In this document: positions 1-11,266 of the stretch, piece by piece
How the letters are laid out: every line of letters begins with the position of its first letter
How positions within the stretch are numbered: the first letter of the stretch is position 1
DNA from: Ramlibacter aurantiacus
Lineage (GTDB): Bacteria > Pseudomonadota > Gammaproteobacteria > Burkholderiales > Burkholderiaceae_C
Assembly (NCBI RefSeq): GCF_016722895.1
Contig: NZ_JAEQNA010000001.1
Coordinates: 558,001-622,000, forward strand
Reading direction: 5' to 3'
Length of the DNA stretch: 64,000 bases
Made by a program: the position numbers and the translations under genes
The notes under the pieces: model-generated
The model's database searches: none
What the model saw: only the letters and a program-made list of their open reading frames with translations
What the model was told of the DNA's origin: nothing

Positions 1-1
1 G

Positions 2-142
2 GCGCAGGAACACGAGCGCCGCGTGCTCGAGCCCTTCGGCCTGGGACGCTCCGCCGAGCTGAAGACGACGCTCAAGCAGATGATCGAGATGCACCAGCTT
101 GCCGCGGGCGAAGAGAGCTCCGGCGAGGACGACGACGCCTGA
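2..142 (+). CDS. 3' end of an unidentified gene (possibly MarR-like)
   Basis: The last 46 codons of a reading frame enter from the left edge and stop at TGA 140-142. The residues form a charged amphipathic helix (VLEPFGLGRSAELKTTL) followed by an acidic tail ending EDDDA. A long C-terminal helix of this kind is seen in MarR-type regulators, but too little is present to assign a family. The LysR gene starts 10 bp after the stop, so the two may be co-transcribed. Codon use is normal for this genome. Confidence 0.5.
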   Translation, partial: AQEHERRVLEPFGLGRSAELKTTLKQMIEMHQLAAGEESSGEDDDA

Positions 143-152
143 AGCACGCGCC

Positions 153-1139
153 ATGAAGCCGAGCAAGGAGCACACCCCCGGCCATCGCGGCCCGGAGCCC
201 ACCCGGCCGGCCGCGCGCGCCAACCCTTCCAACATCAACTTCAAGTTGAGGCAGCTGTCGCTGCTCACGGCGCTGGCCGAGACCGGCACCTTGCGCGCGG
301 CGGCCGAGCGCATCAGCGTGTCGCAGCCCGGCGCGACACGGCTGCTGCACGAACTGGAGGAGATGCTGGGCGTGAAGCTGTTCGACCGCGTGAAAGGACG
401 CATGGTGGTGACGGCGGCCGGCGAGACCATGATCGCCCACGCCAGTGCGCTGCAAAGCGGCATGCTGCTGGCCTACACCGAGACCGCCGAGGCGGCCAGG
501 GGCAACGCCGGGCAGCTGCGGCTGGGCGTCTTCAGCTCGCTGGATCCCGAACTGCTGGCCGAGAGCCTGCTGCGGCTGCGCGAGGATGCGCCGCAGGTGA
601 AGGTCACGGTGGCCGAGGCGCCCATGGAGTTCCTGATCAGCGCCCTGCGCCGGTTCGAGCTCGATGCCGTGGTCGGCCGCGTGCACGGCGCGGGCAGCGA
701 GGAAGACCTGCGCTACGAAATGCTCTACAACGAGTCGTTCTCCATCGTCTCGGGCGTGGACCACCCCATCGCCCGCGGCGGTCGCGCCGTGGAGCTGCCC
801 GAGCTGCTGCAGTGCCAGTGGGTGCTGGCGCCGCCCGACTCGCCGCTGCGCCAGCGCATCGACAGCCAGCTGCTGGCGAAGTTCGGGGCCAAGCCCCGGG
901 GCACGGTGGAGACCCGCTCGCTGCTCGCCCACCTCACGCTGCTGGCCCGCAGCCACGACGTCGGCGTGCTTCCCCACGGCCTGGCGCGCTTCCTGGAAAA
1001 GCAGGGGCAGCTTCGCATCCTGGTGCCGTCCATCGGCGGCATCGAGGGGCTGGTGACCTTCATCACCCGCACGCACAGCCCGCCGCGGCCCTCGCTGCTG
1101 ATGCTCAAGCAGGCCCTGCAGAAGAACCTGCATCGCTAG
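153..1139 (+). CDS. LysR-family transcriptional regulator
   Basis: A 328-residue LysR-type regulator. After an unusually long hydrophilic leader of about 30 residues comes the winged helix-turn-helix (roughly residues 32-90), with the typical TLRAAAERISVSQPGATR recognition segment and the LGVKLFDR wing. The effector-binding fold (about residues 110-320) follows, starting at LRLGVFSSLDPELL. ATG 153 was chosen because an upstream in-frame ATG at 99 would overlap the preceding gene. The gene points at the GMC oxidoreductase/sulfatase cluster, so it is probably the cluster activator responding to a pathway substrate or product. The ligand cannot be read from the sequence. Confidence 0.9.
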   Translation: MKPSKEHTPGHRGPEPTRPAARANPSNINFKLRQLSLLTALAETGTLRAAAERISVSQPGATRLLHELEEMLGVKLFDRVKGRMVVTAAGETMIAHASALQSGMLLAYTETAEAARGNAGQLRLGVFSSLDPELLAESLLRLREDAPQVKVTVAEAPMEFLISALRRFELDAVVGRVHGAGSEEDLRYEMLYNESFSIVSGVDHPIARGGRAVELPELLQCQWVLAPPDSPLRQRIDSQLLAKFGAKPRGTVETRSLLAHLTLLARSHDVGVLPHGLARFLEKQGQLRILVPSIGGIEGLVTFITRTHSPPRPSLLMLKQALQKNLHR

Positions 1140-1154
1140 GGCCCAGGCTCCTTC

Positions 1155-1175
1155 CCGATCCGTTTCCCGGATCGG
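1155..1175 (+). terminator. Hairpin after the LysR gene
   Basis: A perfect 8-bp inverted repeat (CCGATCCG, 5-nt loop, CGGATCGG) begins 15 bp after the LysR stop and is followed by a T-rich stretch near 1179-1188. It is probably an intrinsic terminator separating the regulator from the downstream operon. The T run is interrupted by C and G, so efficiency is uncertain. Confidence 0.5.
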
Positions 1176-1181
1176 CGCTTT

Positions 1182-1225
1182 CGTTTTCGTGAGTTTTCCG
1201 AGGCCGCGCGTCTTCCTAGACTGCC
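1182..1225 (+). promoter_or_regulatory. Promoter of GMC oxidoreductase/sulfatase, sharing a layout with the promoter at 5429
   Basis: The box CGTTTTCGTGA (1182-1192) is followed, after a fixed distance, by TTCCTAGACTGCC (1213-1225), which contains a -10-like TAGACT at 1217-1222. The same box and the same spacing recur before the Bug gene at 5429-5472. The conserved upstream box is probably a regulator site, perhaps for the adjacent LysR. The -10 ends only 7 bp before the ATG at 1230, so the transcript may have little or no leader. Confidence 0.45.
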
Positions 1226-1229
1226 GCGC

Positions 1230-2846
1230 ATGAATGTCACGACACGGTTGCAGGCGGATGTGGTGGTCGTCGGGGCGGGCTCCGCCGGCTGCGCGATCGC
1301 CGGCCGGCTGTCGGAGGATCCGAACCTGCAGGTGGTGCTGGTCGAGGCCGGCGGTGCCGACCGCAATCCCTGGATCCATGTGCCCATCGGCTACTTCAAG
1401 ACCATCGGCAGCGATGCCACCGACTGGCGCTTCCTCACCGAACCCGAGAAGGAACTGGCGGGCCGGCGCATCGCCTGGCCGCGCGGCAAGGTGCTGGGCG
1501 GCTCCAGTTCGATCAACGGCATGCTGTACGTGCGCGGGCACGCCGCCGACTACGACGGCTGGCGCGACGCGGGCAACACCGGCTGGGGGTGGTCGGACGT
1601 GCTCCCCTTCTTCCGCAAGGCCGAATCGCAGTGCCGCGGCGCCGACGACTGGCACGGCGCCGACGGGCCGCTGACCGTCTCGGACATCGCGCCCGACCCG
1701 CTGTCGGACGCCTTCGTGCAGGCCATGGCGCAGCACGGCGTGCGCACCCAGCCCGATTTCAACCGGGGCGACAGCGAAGGCGCCGGTTACTTCCAGATGA
1801 CCACGCGCAAGGGGCGCCGCCAGAGCGCGGCCCGCGCCTACCTGGCGCCGGCACGCCACCGGCGCAACCTGCGCATCGTCACCGGCGCCACGGTGTCGCG
1901 CGTCGAGATCGCGGGCGGCCGCGCCGTGGCCGTGGAATGCACGGCCGGGATCGAGCGCTTCCGGGTGGGCGCCCGGCGCGAGGTCGTCGTGGCCTGCGGC
2001 GCCCTGCAATCGCCGGTGCTGCTGCAGCGTTCGGGCATCGGCCCCGGCGGTTTGCTGCAGTCGATGGGCATTGCCGTCCTGCGCGACCTGCCCGGCGTGG
2101 GCGCGAACCTGCAAGACCACCTGCAGGTGCGGCTGGTCCTGCGCTGCAACCGGCCGCTGACCTTGAACGACCTTTACCACCGGCCCCTCAGGCGCCTGTC
2201 CGCGGGCTGGACCTACCTGACCCGCCGCAGCGGCCCGCTGGTGACCGGCATCCATCCCGCCGGCGCCTTCGTGCGGGTGCATCCCCTGGCCCAGCGGCCC
2301 GACGTGCAGATCCATTTCGCGCTGGTGAGCTTCGAGCGGCTGGGCGGCCCCCTGGACCGCTTCAGCGGGTTCAGCCTCTCGGCCTGCGTGCTGTACCCGC
2401 ACAGCCGGGGGAGCATCCGCATCGCCAGCCCCGACCCTGCCACGCCCGCCCACATGCGCGCCGGCTACCTGGACGACGAGCGCGACCGCGACCTGATCGT
2501 GCGCTCCGTGCCCTGGATGCGCCAGGTGGCTGCGCAGCCGGCATTGGCCAGGCTGGTGGCCGAGGAAGTGCGGCCCGGCCCGGCCTGCGCCACGCCCGAA
2601 CAGGTCCTGGCCTACGTGCGCCAGACGGCTTTCAGCGTGCACCACCAGGCCGGCACCTGCGCCATGGGCCGGGGCGCGCAGGCGGTGGTGGACGAGCGGC
2701 TGCGGGTGCACGGCGTCGACGGGCTGCGGGTGGCCGACGCATCCATCATGCCGACGCTGGTCGGCGGCAACACCAACGCGCCCAGCATCATGATCGGCGA
2801 GAAGGCCGCCGACCTGATCCGGGCCGACCTGAAAGGCGCGGCATGA
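1230..2846 (+). CDS. GMC-family FAD-dependent oxidoreductase (choline dehydrogenase-like)
   Basis: A 538-residue glucose-methanol-choline family flavoenzyme that oxidises a primary or secondary alcohol to the carbonyl compound. Visible hallmarks are the N-terminal FAD-binding Rossmann motif VVVVGAGSAG, the acidic ribose-binding residue in LVEAGG, the GMC signature region GGSSSINGMLYVRG near residue 95, and the C-terminal catalytic segment SVHHQAGTCAMG with its His pair, followed by VGGNTNAPSIMIGEKAA. Length is usual for BetA-like dehydrogenases. No signal peptide is seen, so it is cytoplasmic. Its stop overlaps the sulfatase start by four bases (ATGA), which implies translational coupling and a shared substrate. 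The natural alcohol is unknown; choline itself is not supported by context. Confidence 0.9.
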   Translation: MNVTTRLQADVVVVGAGSAGCAIAGRLSEDPNLQVVLVEAGGADRNPWIHVPIGYFKTIGSDATDWRFLTEPEKELAGRRIAWPRGKVLGGSSSINGMLYVRGHAADYDGWRDAGNTGWGWSDVLPFFRKAESQCRGADDWHGADGPLTVSDIAPDPLSDAFVQAMAQHGVRTQPDFNRGDSEGAGYFQMTTRKGRRQSAARAYLAPARHRRNLRIVTGATVSRVEIAGGRAVAVECTAGIERFRVGARREVVVACGALQSPVLLQRSGIGPGGLLQSMGIAVLRDLPGVGANLQDHLQVRLVLRCNRPLTLNDLYHRPLRRLSAGWTYLTRRSGPLVTGIHPAGAFVRVHPLAQRPDVQIHFALVSFERLGGPLDRFSGFSLSACVLYPHSRGSIRIASPDPATPAHMRAGYLDDERDRDLIVRSVPWMRQVAAQPALARLVAEEVRPGPACATPEQVLAYVRQTAFSVHHQAGTCAMGRGAQAVVDERLRVHGVDGLRVADASIMPTLVGGNTNAPSIMIGEKAADLIRADLKGAA

Positions 2847-5089
2847 GCGGGACCGACCCTTCGTTCGACGGCGTGATCGGCGACACCTGGCGCGAGTCCA
2901 GGCCTTCCTGGCTGCCGCCCCGGCAACGCAGCGCCTCGCCCAACGTGGTGTTCATCGTGCTGGACGACGTGGGCTACGCCGACCTCGGCTGCTATGGCTC
3001 GGAGATCCGCACCCCGCACATCGACGCGATGGCCGCACGGGGGCTGCAGTACAACAACTTCCACGTCACCTCGATGTGCTCGCCCACCCGGGCCTGCCTG
3101 CTCACCGGCCGCAACGCGCACGCCGTGGGCATGGGCTTCCTGGCCGACTTCGACAGCGGCTATCCGGGCTATCGCGGGCACGTCAGCACGCATGCCGCCA
3201 CGCTGGCCGAGATGCTGCGCGACCACGGCTTCAGCACCCTGGCGGCCGGCAAGTGGCACCTCACGCCGGCGGCCGAGATCTCGCATGGCGGGCCGTTTCG
3301 CCACTGGCCCACCGAACGCGGCTTCGACCGCTGGTTCGGCTTCCAGGGGGCGCTGGCCGACCAGTGGCACCCGGACCTGTACGAGGACAAGTGCCCCCTG
3401 CCGCCGGCCGCCGGCGGCGGCAAGCACCTGTCCGAGCAGTTGGTGGACCGCGCATCCCGCTACCTGGTGGACCACCGGGTCGCCCACACCGGATCGCCCT
3501 TCTTCCTGTACCTGGCCTTCGGGGCCGCCCACTGGCCGCACCAGGTGCCCGCCGGTGCCATCGAGCACTACCGGGGCCGCTACGACCGCGGCTGGGACGT
3601 GCTGCGCCGGCAGCGTTTCGAGCGGCAGCTGGAGCTGGGCATCGTGCCGCCCGGCACGCGCCTGCCGCCGTCCAACCCGGGCGTGCCGGCCTGGGACTCG
3701 CTCACGGCGGACGAGCGCACGGTGTGCGCGCGCTTCATGGAAACCTACGCGGCCTTCGTCGAGCACACGGACGAACAGATCGGGCGGCTGCGCGCCCAGC
3801 TGGAGCGCCTGGACCTGGCGCAGGACACGCTGGTGGTGCTGCTGTCCGACAACGGCGCCAGCCCCGAGGGCGGGCGGATCGGCACGGTGAACACGCGCAA
3901 GCACTTCTTCTACGAGCCCGAGCCGGTGGCCGAGCCGCTGGCGCTGGCCGATCGCATGGGCGGCGAGGACAGCTTCAGCCACTACCCGGTGGGCTGGGCG
4001 CAGGCGAGCAACACGCCGCTCAAGTGGTACAAGACCCACACCCACGGCGGCGGGGTGCGGGCGCCCCTGGTCGTGGACTGGCCCGCCGGGATCCGCAGGC
4101 CGGGGCTGCGCACCCAGTTCCACCACGTGACGGACATCGTGCCGACGGTGCTGGAGATCGCCGGCCTGGGCGCACCCGCCGTGTACCGCGGCACGCCCCA
4201 GCTGCCGATCCAGGGCACCAGCCTGCGCTACACCTTCGACGAGCCGCAGGCACCCACCCGCAAGCCCAGTCAGTACTTCGAGCTGCTGGGAAACCGCGGC
4301 ATCTGGCAGGACGGCTGGAAGGCGCTCACGCACCATGTCGCCGGCACCCGCTTCGAGGATGACGTGTGGGAGCTGTACCACCTCGACCGCGACTTCTCCG
4401 AATGCGTCGACCTGGCCCGCGAGCAGCCCGAGCGCCTGGCCGCCCTGCGGCAGCTGTTCGAGCGCGAGGCCCGCGCACATTCCGTGCTGCCGCTGGACGA
4501 CCGCCTGTTCGAGCGCATCGCGGCCCGGATGCAATCGGCGCCCACCGAGTACCTCTACTACCCGGGCATGAGCCGCACCGATCGCCTGCGCAGCCCCAAC
4601 CTCACCGGCCGCTCGCATCGCTTCACCGCCGACGTGGAACTCGATGGCCCGCGAACGCAAGGCGTGCTGCTGTGCGCGGGCACCGCCTTCTGCGGCTACA
4701 CCTGGTTCGTCCGCGACGGGCGGCTGGTGCACGAATACGTCTTCAGCCCGGGGGTGCACGAGCACATCGAAGCCGTGTTGCCGCCGAAGCCCGCACGGGT
4801 GCGGCTGGCCTACGAGTTCCGCAAGACCGGACCCACGTCGGGCGAGACCACGCTCAGCATCGATGGCCAGGTGCTGGCCACCGGGCGCATCTCGCGCACC
4901 TGGCCCAGCCGCGCCCTCAACACCGGCATGCTGTGCGGCCGCGACGCGGGCACCCGCAAGAGCCCCGACTACGAACCTCCGTTCGCCTTCACCGGCGTGC
5001 TGCACGAAGTGCGCGTGCACCTGGGGGACGACCTCGAAGGGGATCCGTATGCGCACTACCGCTCCTATCGCACCGGTGATGAAGATTGA
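2843..5089 (+). CDS. Type I (formylglycine) sulfatase with a C-terminal beta domain
   Basis: A 748-residue alkaline-phosphatase-superfamily sulfatase that hydrolyses a sulfate ester to an alcohol plus sulfate. The metal-binding FIVLDDVGYADLG lies near residue 40. The formylglycine motif C79-S-P-T-R is followed by ACLLTGRN, and AGKWH, LLSDNGASPEGG and KWYKTHTHGGG supply further active-site residues. Residues about 570-740 form an extra beta-rich domain typical of large arylsulfatases of around 750-790 residues. There is no signal peptide, so it is probably cytoplasmic. The Cys needs a formylglycine-generating enzyme, and none is in the window. Coupling to the GMC oxidoreductase and the downstream aldehyde dehydrogenase suggests a sulfate-ester to carboxylate route. 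Confidence 0.9.
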   Translation: MSGTDPSFDGVIGDTWRESRPSWLPPRQRSASPNVVFIVLDDVGYADLGCYGSEIRTPHIDAMAARGLQYNNFHVTSMCSPTRACLLTGRNAHAVGMGFLADFDSGYPGYRGHVSTHAATLAEMLRDHGFSTLAAGKWHLTPAAEISHGGPFRHWPTERGFDRWFGFQGALADQWHPDLYEDKCPLPPAAGGGKHLSEQLVDRASRYLVDHRVAHTGSPFFLYLAFGAAHWPHQVPAGAIEHYRGRYDRGWDVLRRQRFERQLELGIVPPGTRLPPSNPGVPAWDSLTADERTVCARFMETYAAFVEHTDEQIGRLRAQLERLDLAQDTLVVLLSDNGASPEGGRIGTVNTRKHFFYEPEPVAEPLALADRMGGEDSFSHYPVGWAQASNTPLKWYKTHTHGGGVRAPLVVDWPAGIRRPGLRTQFHHVTDIVPTVLEIAGLGAPAVYRGTPQLPIQGTSLRYTFDEPQAPTRKPSQYFELLGNRGIWQDGWKALTHHVAGTRFEDDVWELYHLDRDFSECVDLAREQPERLAALRQLFEREARAHSVLPLDDRLFERIAARMQSAPTEYLYYPGMSRTDRLRSPNLTGRSHRFTADVELDGPRTQGVLLCAGTAFCGYTWFVRDGRLVHEYVFSPGVHEHIEAVLPPKPARVRLAYEFRKTGPTSGETTLSIDGQVLATGRISRTWPSRALNTGMLCGRDAGTRKSPDYEPPFAFTGVLHEVRVHLGDDLEGDPYAHYRSYRTGDED

Positions 5090-5119
5090 CCCCCCCGAAG
5101 CGGCCTATCGGCCGCCTCC

Positions 5120-5400
5120 CCCCAGGGGGCGCAACCAGCGGCCCGGCGAAGCCGGTTCCGCGGTGGCCGCTGGAAGGGCCTGCCGCTGCGCGGCGGCCTG
5201 GCCGGCCGCACCTCAGGGGGCGCAACCAGCGGCCCGGCAAAGCCGGTTCCGCGGTTGCCGCTGGTGGGGCCTACCGCTACGCGGTGGCCTGGCCGGCCGC
5301 ACCCCAGGGGGTGCAACCAGCGGCCCGGCGAAGCCGGTTCCGCGGTGGCCGCTGGAAGGGCCTGCCGCTGCGCGGCGGCTGGCGACAGCCCCTCTTGCGC
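5120..5400. repeat. Three tandem 91-bp intergenic repeats
   Basis: The gap between the sulfatase (stop 5089) and the Bug gene (5497) holds three near-identical 91-bp units. Each carries GCAACCAGCGGCCCGGC, at 5131, 5222 and 5313, giving a constant 91-bp period. Each unit contains GC-rich self-complementary segments such as CCGGTTCCGCGGT and GGCCGGCCGC. Copies 1 and 3 are most alike; copy 2 differs at scattered positions. Several frames are open through the array but none looks like protein. These are probably mobile or structural intergenic repeats. Confidence 0.75.
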
Positions 5401-5428
5401 GGCCATCAGCTTCCCAGATCGCTGCTTC

Positions 5429-5472
5429 CGTTTTCGTGACTGGGCGCGGGGGCGGCGCCTTTCTACACTGCC
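5429..5472 (+). promoter_or_regulatory. Promoter of the Bug/aldehyde dehydrogenase pair
   Basis: CGTTTTCGTGA at 5429-5439 and TTTCTACACTGCC ending at 5472 (-10-like TACACT) have exactly the spacing of the promoter at 1182-1225. It gives this half of the cluster its own start after the repeat array, so expression need not read through the repeats. Confidence 0.45.
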
Positions 5473-5496
5473 TCGAACCTTGAGCCGGAGAGATCC

Positions 5497-6474
5497 ATGT
5501 CCAATCGCAGAGCTTTCGTGACGGCCGGAGTTGGCATTCTTGCGTGGGGGCTGGCGCCGCACCGGGCGCGGGCGCAGTCCCGCACCGGTCGCATCCTGGT
5601 GGGGGCGCCGCCGGGCTCGCAGCTGGACATCGTCGCGCGGCTGCTGGCCGAGCAGATGCGCGAGGGGGCCGAGCCGAGCTTCATCGTCGACAACAAACCC
5701 GGTGCGACGGGCCGCATCGCCATCGCGCAGCTGAAGGCATCGGCGCCCGACGGCCAAACCCTGCTGATCGTGCCTTCGGGCTGGCTCACCACCATCCCGC
5801 ATATGCGCAAGAGCAATCCGTACGACGCGATGACCGACTTCACGCCGGTCGCCAAGCTGTGCTCGTTCGACTTCGCGCTGGCGGTGGGGCCGGCCACCCC
5901 GGCCAAGTCCCTGCCGGAGTTCGTCGCCTGGGCCAAGGCCCATCCGAAGCAGGCCAACCTGTCCGTTCCCATTCCCGGGGGCACGCTGGAACTGCTGGCA
6001 CGCACCTTTTCCCGCAACGCCTCGCTGCAGGCGGAGGTGGTGGCCTACAAAGGCGGCGGCGGCGATTTCCGCGGCGACATCATCGCGGGACGCGTGCCGG
6101 CGGGGCTGGCGCTGCTGAGTGATTTCGGGGCCGAACACCAGGCCGGGCGGGTCCGGGTGGTGGCCACCACCGGCACCACGCGCTCGCCGGTCGTGCCCGG
6201 GGTGCCCACGTTCCGCGAACTGGGCTTCCCCGACCTGGTGGCGCGCGAGTGGTTCGGCATCGTCGGGCCCGCCGGCATGCCGGCCGCGGTGCGGGACCGC
6301 CTGGCCGCCAAGGTGGAAACGGCGCTGCAGTCGCCGGCCCTGGCCGACCGCCTCACGCGCATGGGACTCGAGCCGACGCCGCAGTCGGGCGCCGCCTTCG
6401 ACCAGGACATCCAGGAGGAGTACCGGCGCTGGCGCGAGACCGTGCGCCAGGTCGGCTTCGAGCCCATCGAGTGA
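5497..6474 (+). CDS. Bug/TctC-family periplasmic substrate-binding protein
   Basis: A 325-residue tripartite tricarboxylate transporter receptor (Bug family). It starts with a signal peptide (MSNRRAFVTAGVGILAWG, twin Arg, then a hydrophobic core, cleavage after RARA), so it acts in the periplasm. The mature part opens with RILVGAPPGSQLDIVARLLAEQM, which corresponds to the ligand-gripping loop usually written PxPPGGxxD, and ends with the usual C-terminal lobe. GGAGAG precedes the ATG at good spacing. Its stop overlaps the aldehyde dehydrogenase start by one base. No TctA/TctB membrane subunits accompany it. It probably senses or delivers a carboxylate related to the sulfatase pathway. Confidence 0.9.
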   Translation: MSNRRAFVTAGVGILAWGLAPHRARAQSRTGRILVGAPPGSQLDIVARLLAEQMREGAEPSFIVDNKPGATGRIAIAQLKASAPDGQTLLIVPSGWLTTIPHMRKSNPYDAMTDFTPVAKLCSFDFALAVGPATPAKSLPEFVAWAKAHPKQANLSVPIPGGTLELLARTFSRNASLQAEVVAYKGGGGDFRGDIIAGRVPAGLALLSDFGAEHQAGRVRVVATTGTTRSPVVPGVPTFRELGFPDLVAREWFGIVGPAGMPAAVRDRLAAKVETALQSPALADRLTRMGLEPTPQSGAAFDQDIQEEYRRWRETVRQVGFEPIE

Positions 6475-7910
6475 TGTCGAGCGCACCCACGAGCGAGCCG
6501 CTGTCGTGCGTGGCGGGCCAGTGGCGTCGGGGCGGTGGAGACGAGTTCGCCGTGTCCGACCCGGCGCGGGCGGAAGTCGTCGCCACCTATCGCGGCGCCG
6601 ATGCCAGCGATGCGGCGCAAGCCCTGGACGCCGCCAGCCAGGCCTTTGCGGGCTGGAGCCGGCAGGTTCCCGCCGAACGATCCGCGCTGCTGCGGCGCAC
6701 GGCCGGGCTGCTGCGCGAACGCACGGCCCAGATCGCGGCGCTGCTCACGCTGGAGGAAGGCAAGCCCCTGCCGGAGGCACGCCGCGAGATGGCCGTGGCG
6801 GCCGACGCGCTGGAGTGGTTCGCCGAGGAAGGCCGCCGCGCCTATGGCCGCTCCATCCCCTCGCCCATGGCGGGCGTGCAGATCCAGACCGAGCTCGTGC
6901 CACTGGGCGTGGTGGCCGCCTTCACACCCTGGAACTTCCCGGTGATGCTGTCGGCGATCAAGGCCGCCGCGGCCCTGGCCGCCGGGTGCTGCGTGCTGCT
7001 CAAGCCGGCGGAAGAAACCCCGCTGGCGGTCTGCGAGCTGGCCAGGGCCTTCGTCGATGCGGGCCTGCCGGCGGGCGCGCTGCAACTGCTGCTGGGCAGC
7101 GGCGCCGAACTGTCGGCCGCGCTGTTGCCCGATCCGCGCCTGGCCAAGATCTCTTTCACCGGCTCCACCGGCGCGGGACGGGCGGTGGCCGAACTCGCGG
7201 GCCGGCACCTGAAGCCCTGCACGCTGGAGCTGGGCGGCCATGCACCGGCCATCGTGTGCGAGGACGCCGACGTGCAGCAGGCGGTGTCGGCCCTGGCCGC
7301 GATCAAGTTCCGCAATGCCGGGCAGGTCTGCGCCAATGCCTCGCGCTTCTTCGTGCACGAGTCGGTGCTGAAACCGTTCACCGACGCCATGGGCGAGGTG
7401 GTGGCGGGCCTGCGCGTGGGTCCGGGCGACGCCGAAGCCACCCAGATGGGGCCGCTGGCCAACGCGCGGCGGCAGGCGGCGGTCGCGGCGCTGGCCGAGG
7501 ACGCGGTGGGCGCCGGCGCCCGGGTGGCGCGGGCGAGTGGCCGGCCTTCGGGGAAGGGATGGTTCCATCCGGCGATGCTGCTGGTCGACGTGCCGGACCA
7601 CGCCCGGGTGATGCGCGAAGAGCCGTTCGGCCCCTTGCTGCCGGTCACGACTTTCCGATCGCTGGACGAGGCGATCGCGCGCGCCAACGCACTGCCCGTG
7701 GGCCTGACCGCCTTCGGCTTCACCCGGTCGCTGGCCTGCGCCCGGCGACTGGGCAGCGAGTTGCGCGCGGGCTCGGTCGCCATCAACACCACCCAGCTGA
7801 TGTGGCCGGAGGCGCCTTTCGGCGGCGTGGCCGAAAGCGGCTGGGGCCGCGAGAACGGCGCCGAAGGGCTGCTGGAATTCGTGTCGGCGCGCACCCGCGT
7901 CGTGGCCTGA
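6474..7910 (+). CDS. NAD(P)-dependent aldehyde dehydrogenase (succinate-semialdehyde dehydrogenase type)
   Basis: A 478-residue member of the aldehyde dehydrogenase superfamily, oxidising an aldehyde to the acid with NAD(P). The hallmarks are in order: FTPWNFPVMLSAIKAAAALA for cofactor binding, FTGSTGAGRAVAEL, the catalytic Glu in LELGGHAPAIV (near residue 250), the catalytic Cys in NAGQVCANASRF (near 285), and EEPFGPLLPV. The ATG at 6474 overlaps the Bug stop, and the sequence fits the family from there. GabD-like enzymes are the closest type by motif. In context it would finish an alcohol-aldehyde-acid sequence started by the sulfatase and GMC oxidoreductase. Substrate unproven. Confidence 0.9.
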   Translation: MSSAPTSEPLSCVAGQWRRGGGDEFAVSDPARAEVVATYRGADASDAAQALDAASQAFAGWSRQVPAERSALLRRTAGLLRERTAQIAALLTLEEGKPLPEARREMAVAADALEWFAEEGRRAYGRSIPSPMAGVQIQTELVPLGVVAAFTPWNFPVMLSAIKAAAALAAGCCVLLKPAEETPLAVCELARAFVDAGLPAGALQLLLGSGAELSAALLPDPRLAKISFTGSTGAGRAVAELAGRHLKPCTLELGGHAPAIVCEDADVQQAVSALAAIKFRNAGQVCANASRFFVHESVLKPFTDAMGEVVAGLRVGPGDAEATQMGPLANARRQAAVAALAEDAVGAGARVARASGRPSGKGWFHPAMLLVDVPDHARVMREEPFGPLLPVTTFRSLDEAIARANALPVGLTAFGFTRSLACARRLGSELRAGSVAINTTQLMWPEAPFGGVAESGWGRENGAEGLLEFVSARTRVVA

Positions 7911-7937
7911 TCGGGCGGCCGCCCGGGTGGGTTCGCG

Positions 7938-11249
<3,312 letters not shown>

Positions 11250-11266
11250 GGGGGCGAGGGGGTGGG

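Noticed and set aside
72..2711. An 879-codon minus-strand frame opposite LysR and the GMC gene
   Set aside because: It is antisense to two well-supported genes, is rich in Ala, Gly, Arg, His and Gln as expected for a high-GC shadow, and has no family motif.
1589..5089. A 1166-residue sulfatase with a long N-terminal extension
   Set aside because: The extension is an off-frame reading of the GMC gene; the sulfatase fold begins right after ATG 2843, which overlaps the GMC stop.
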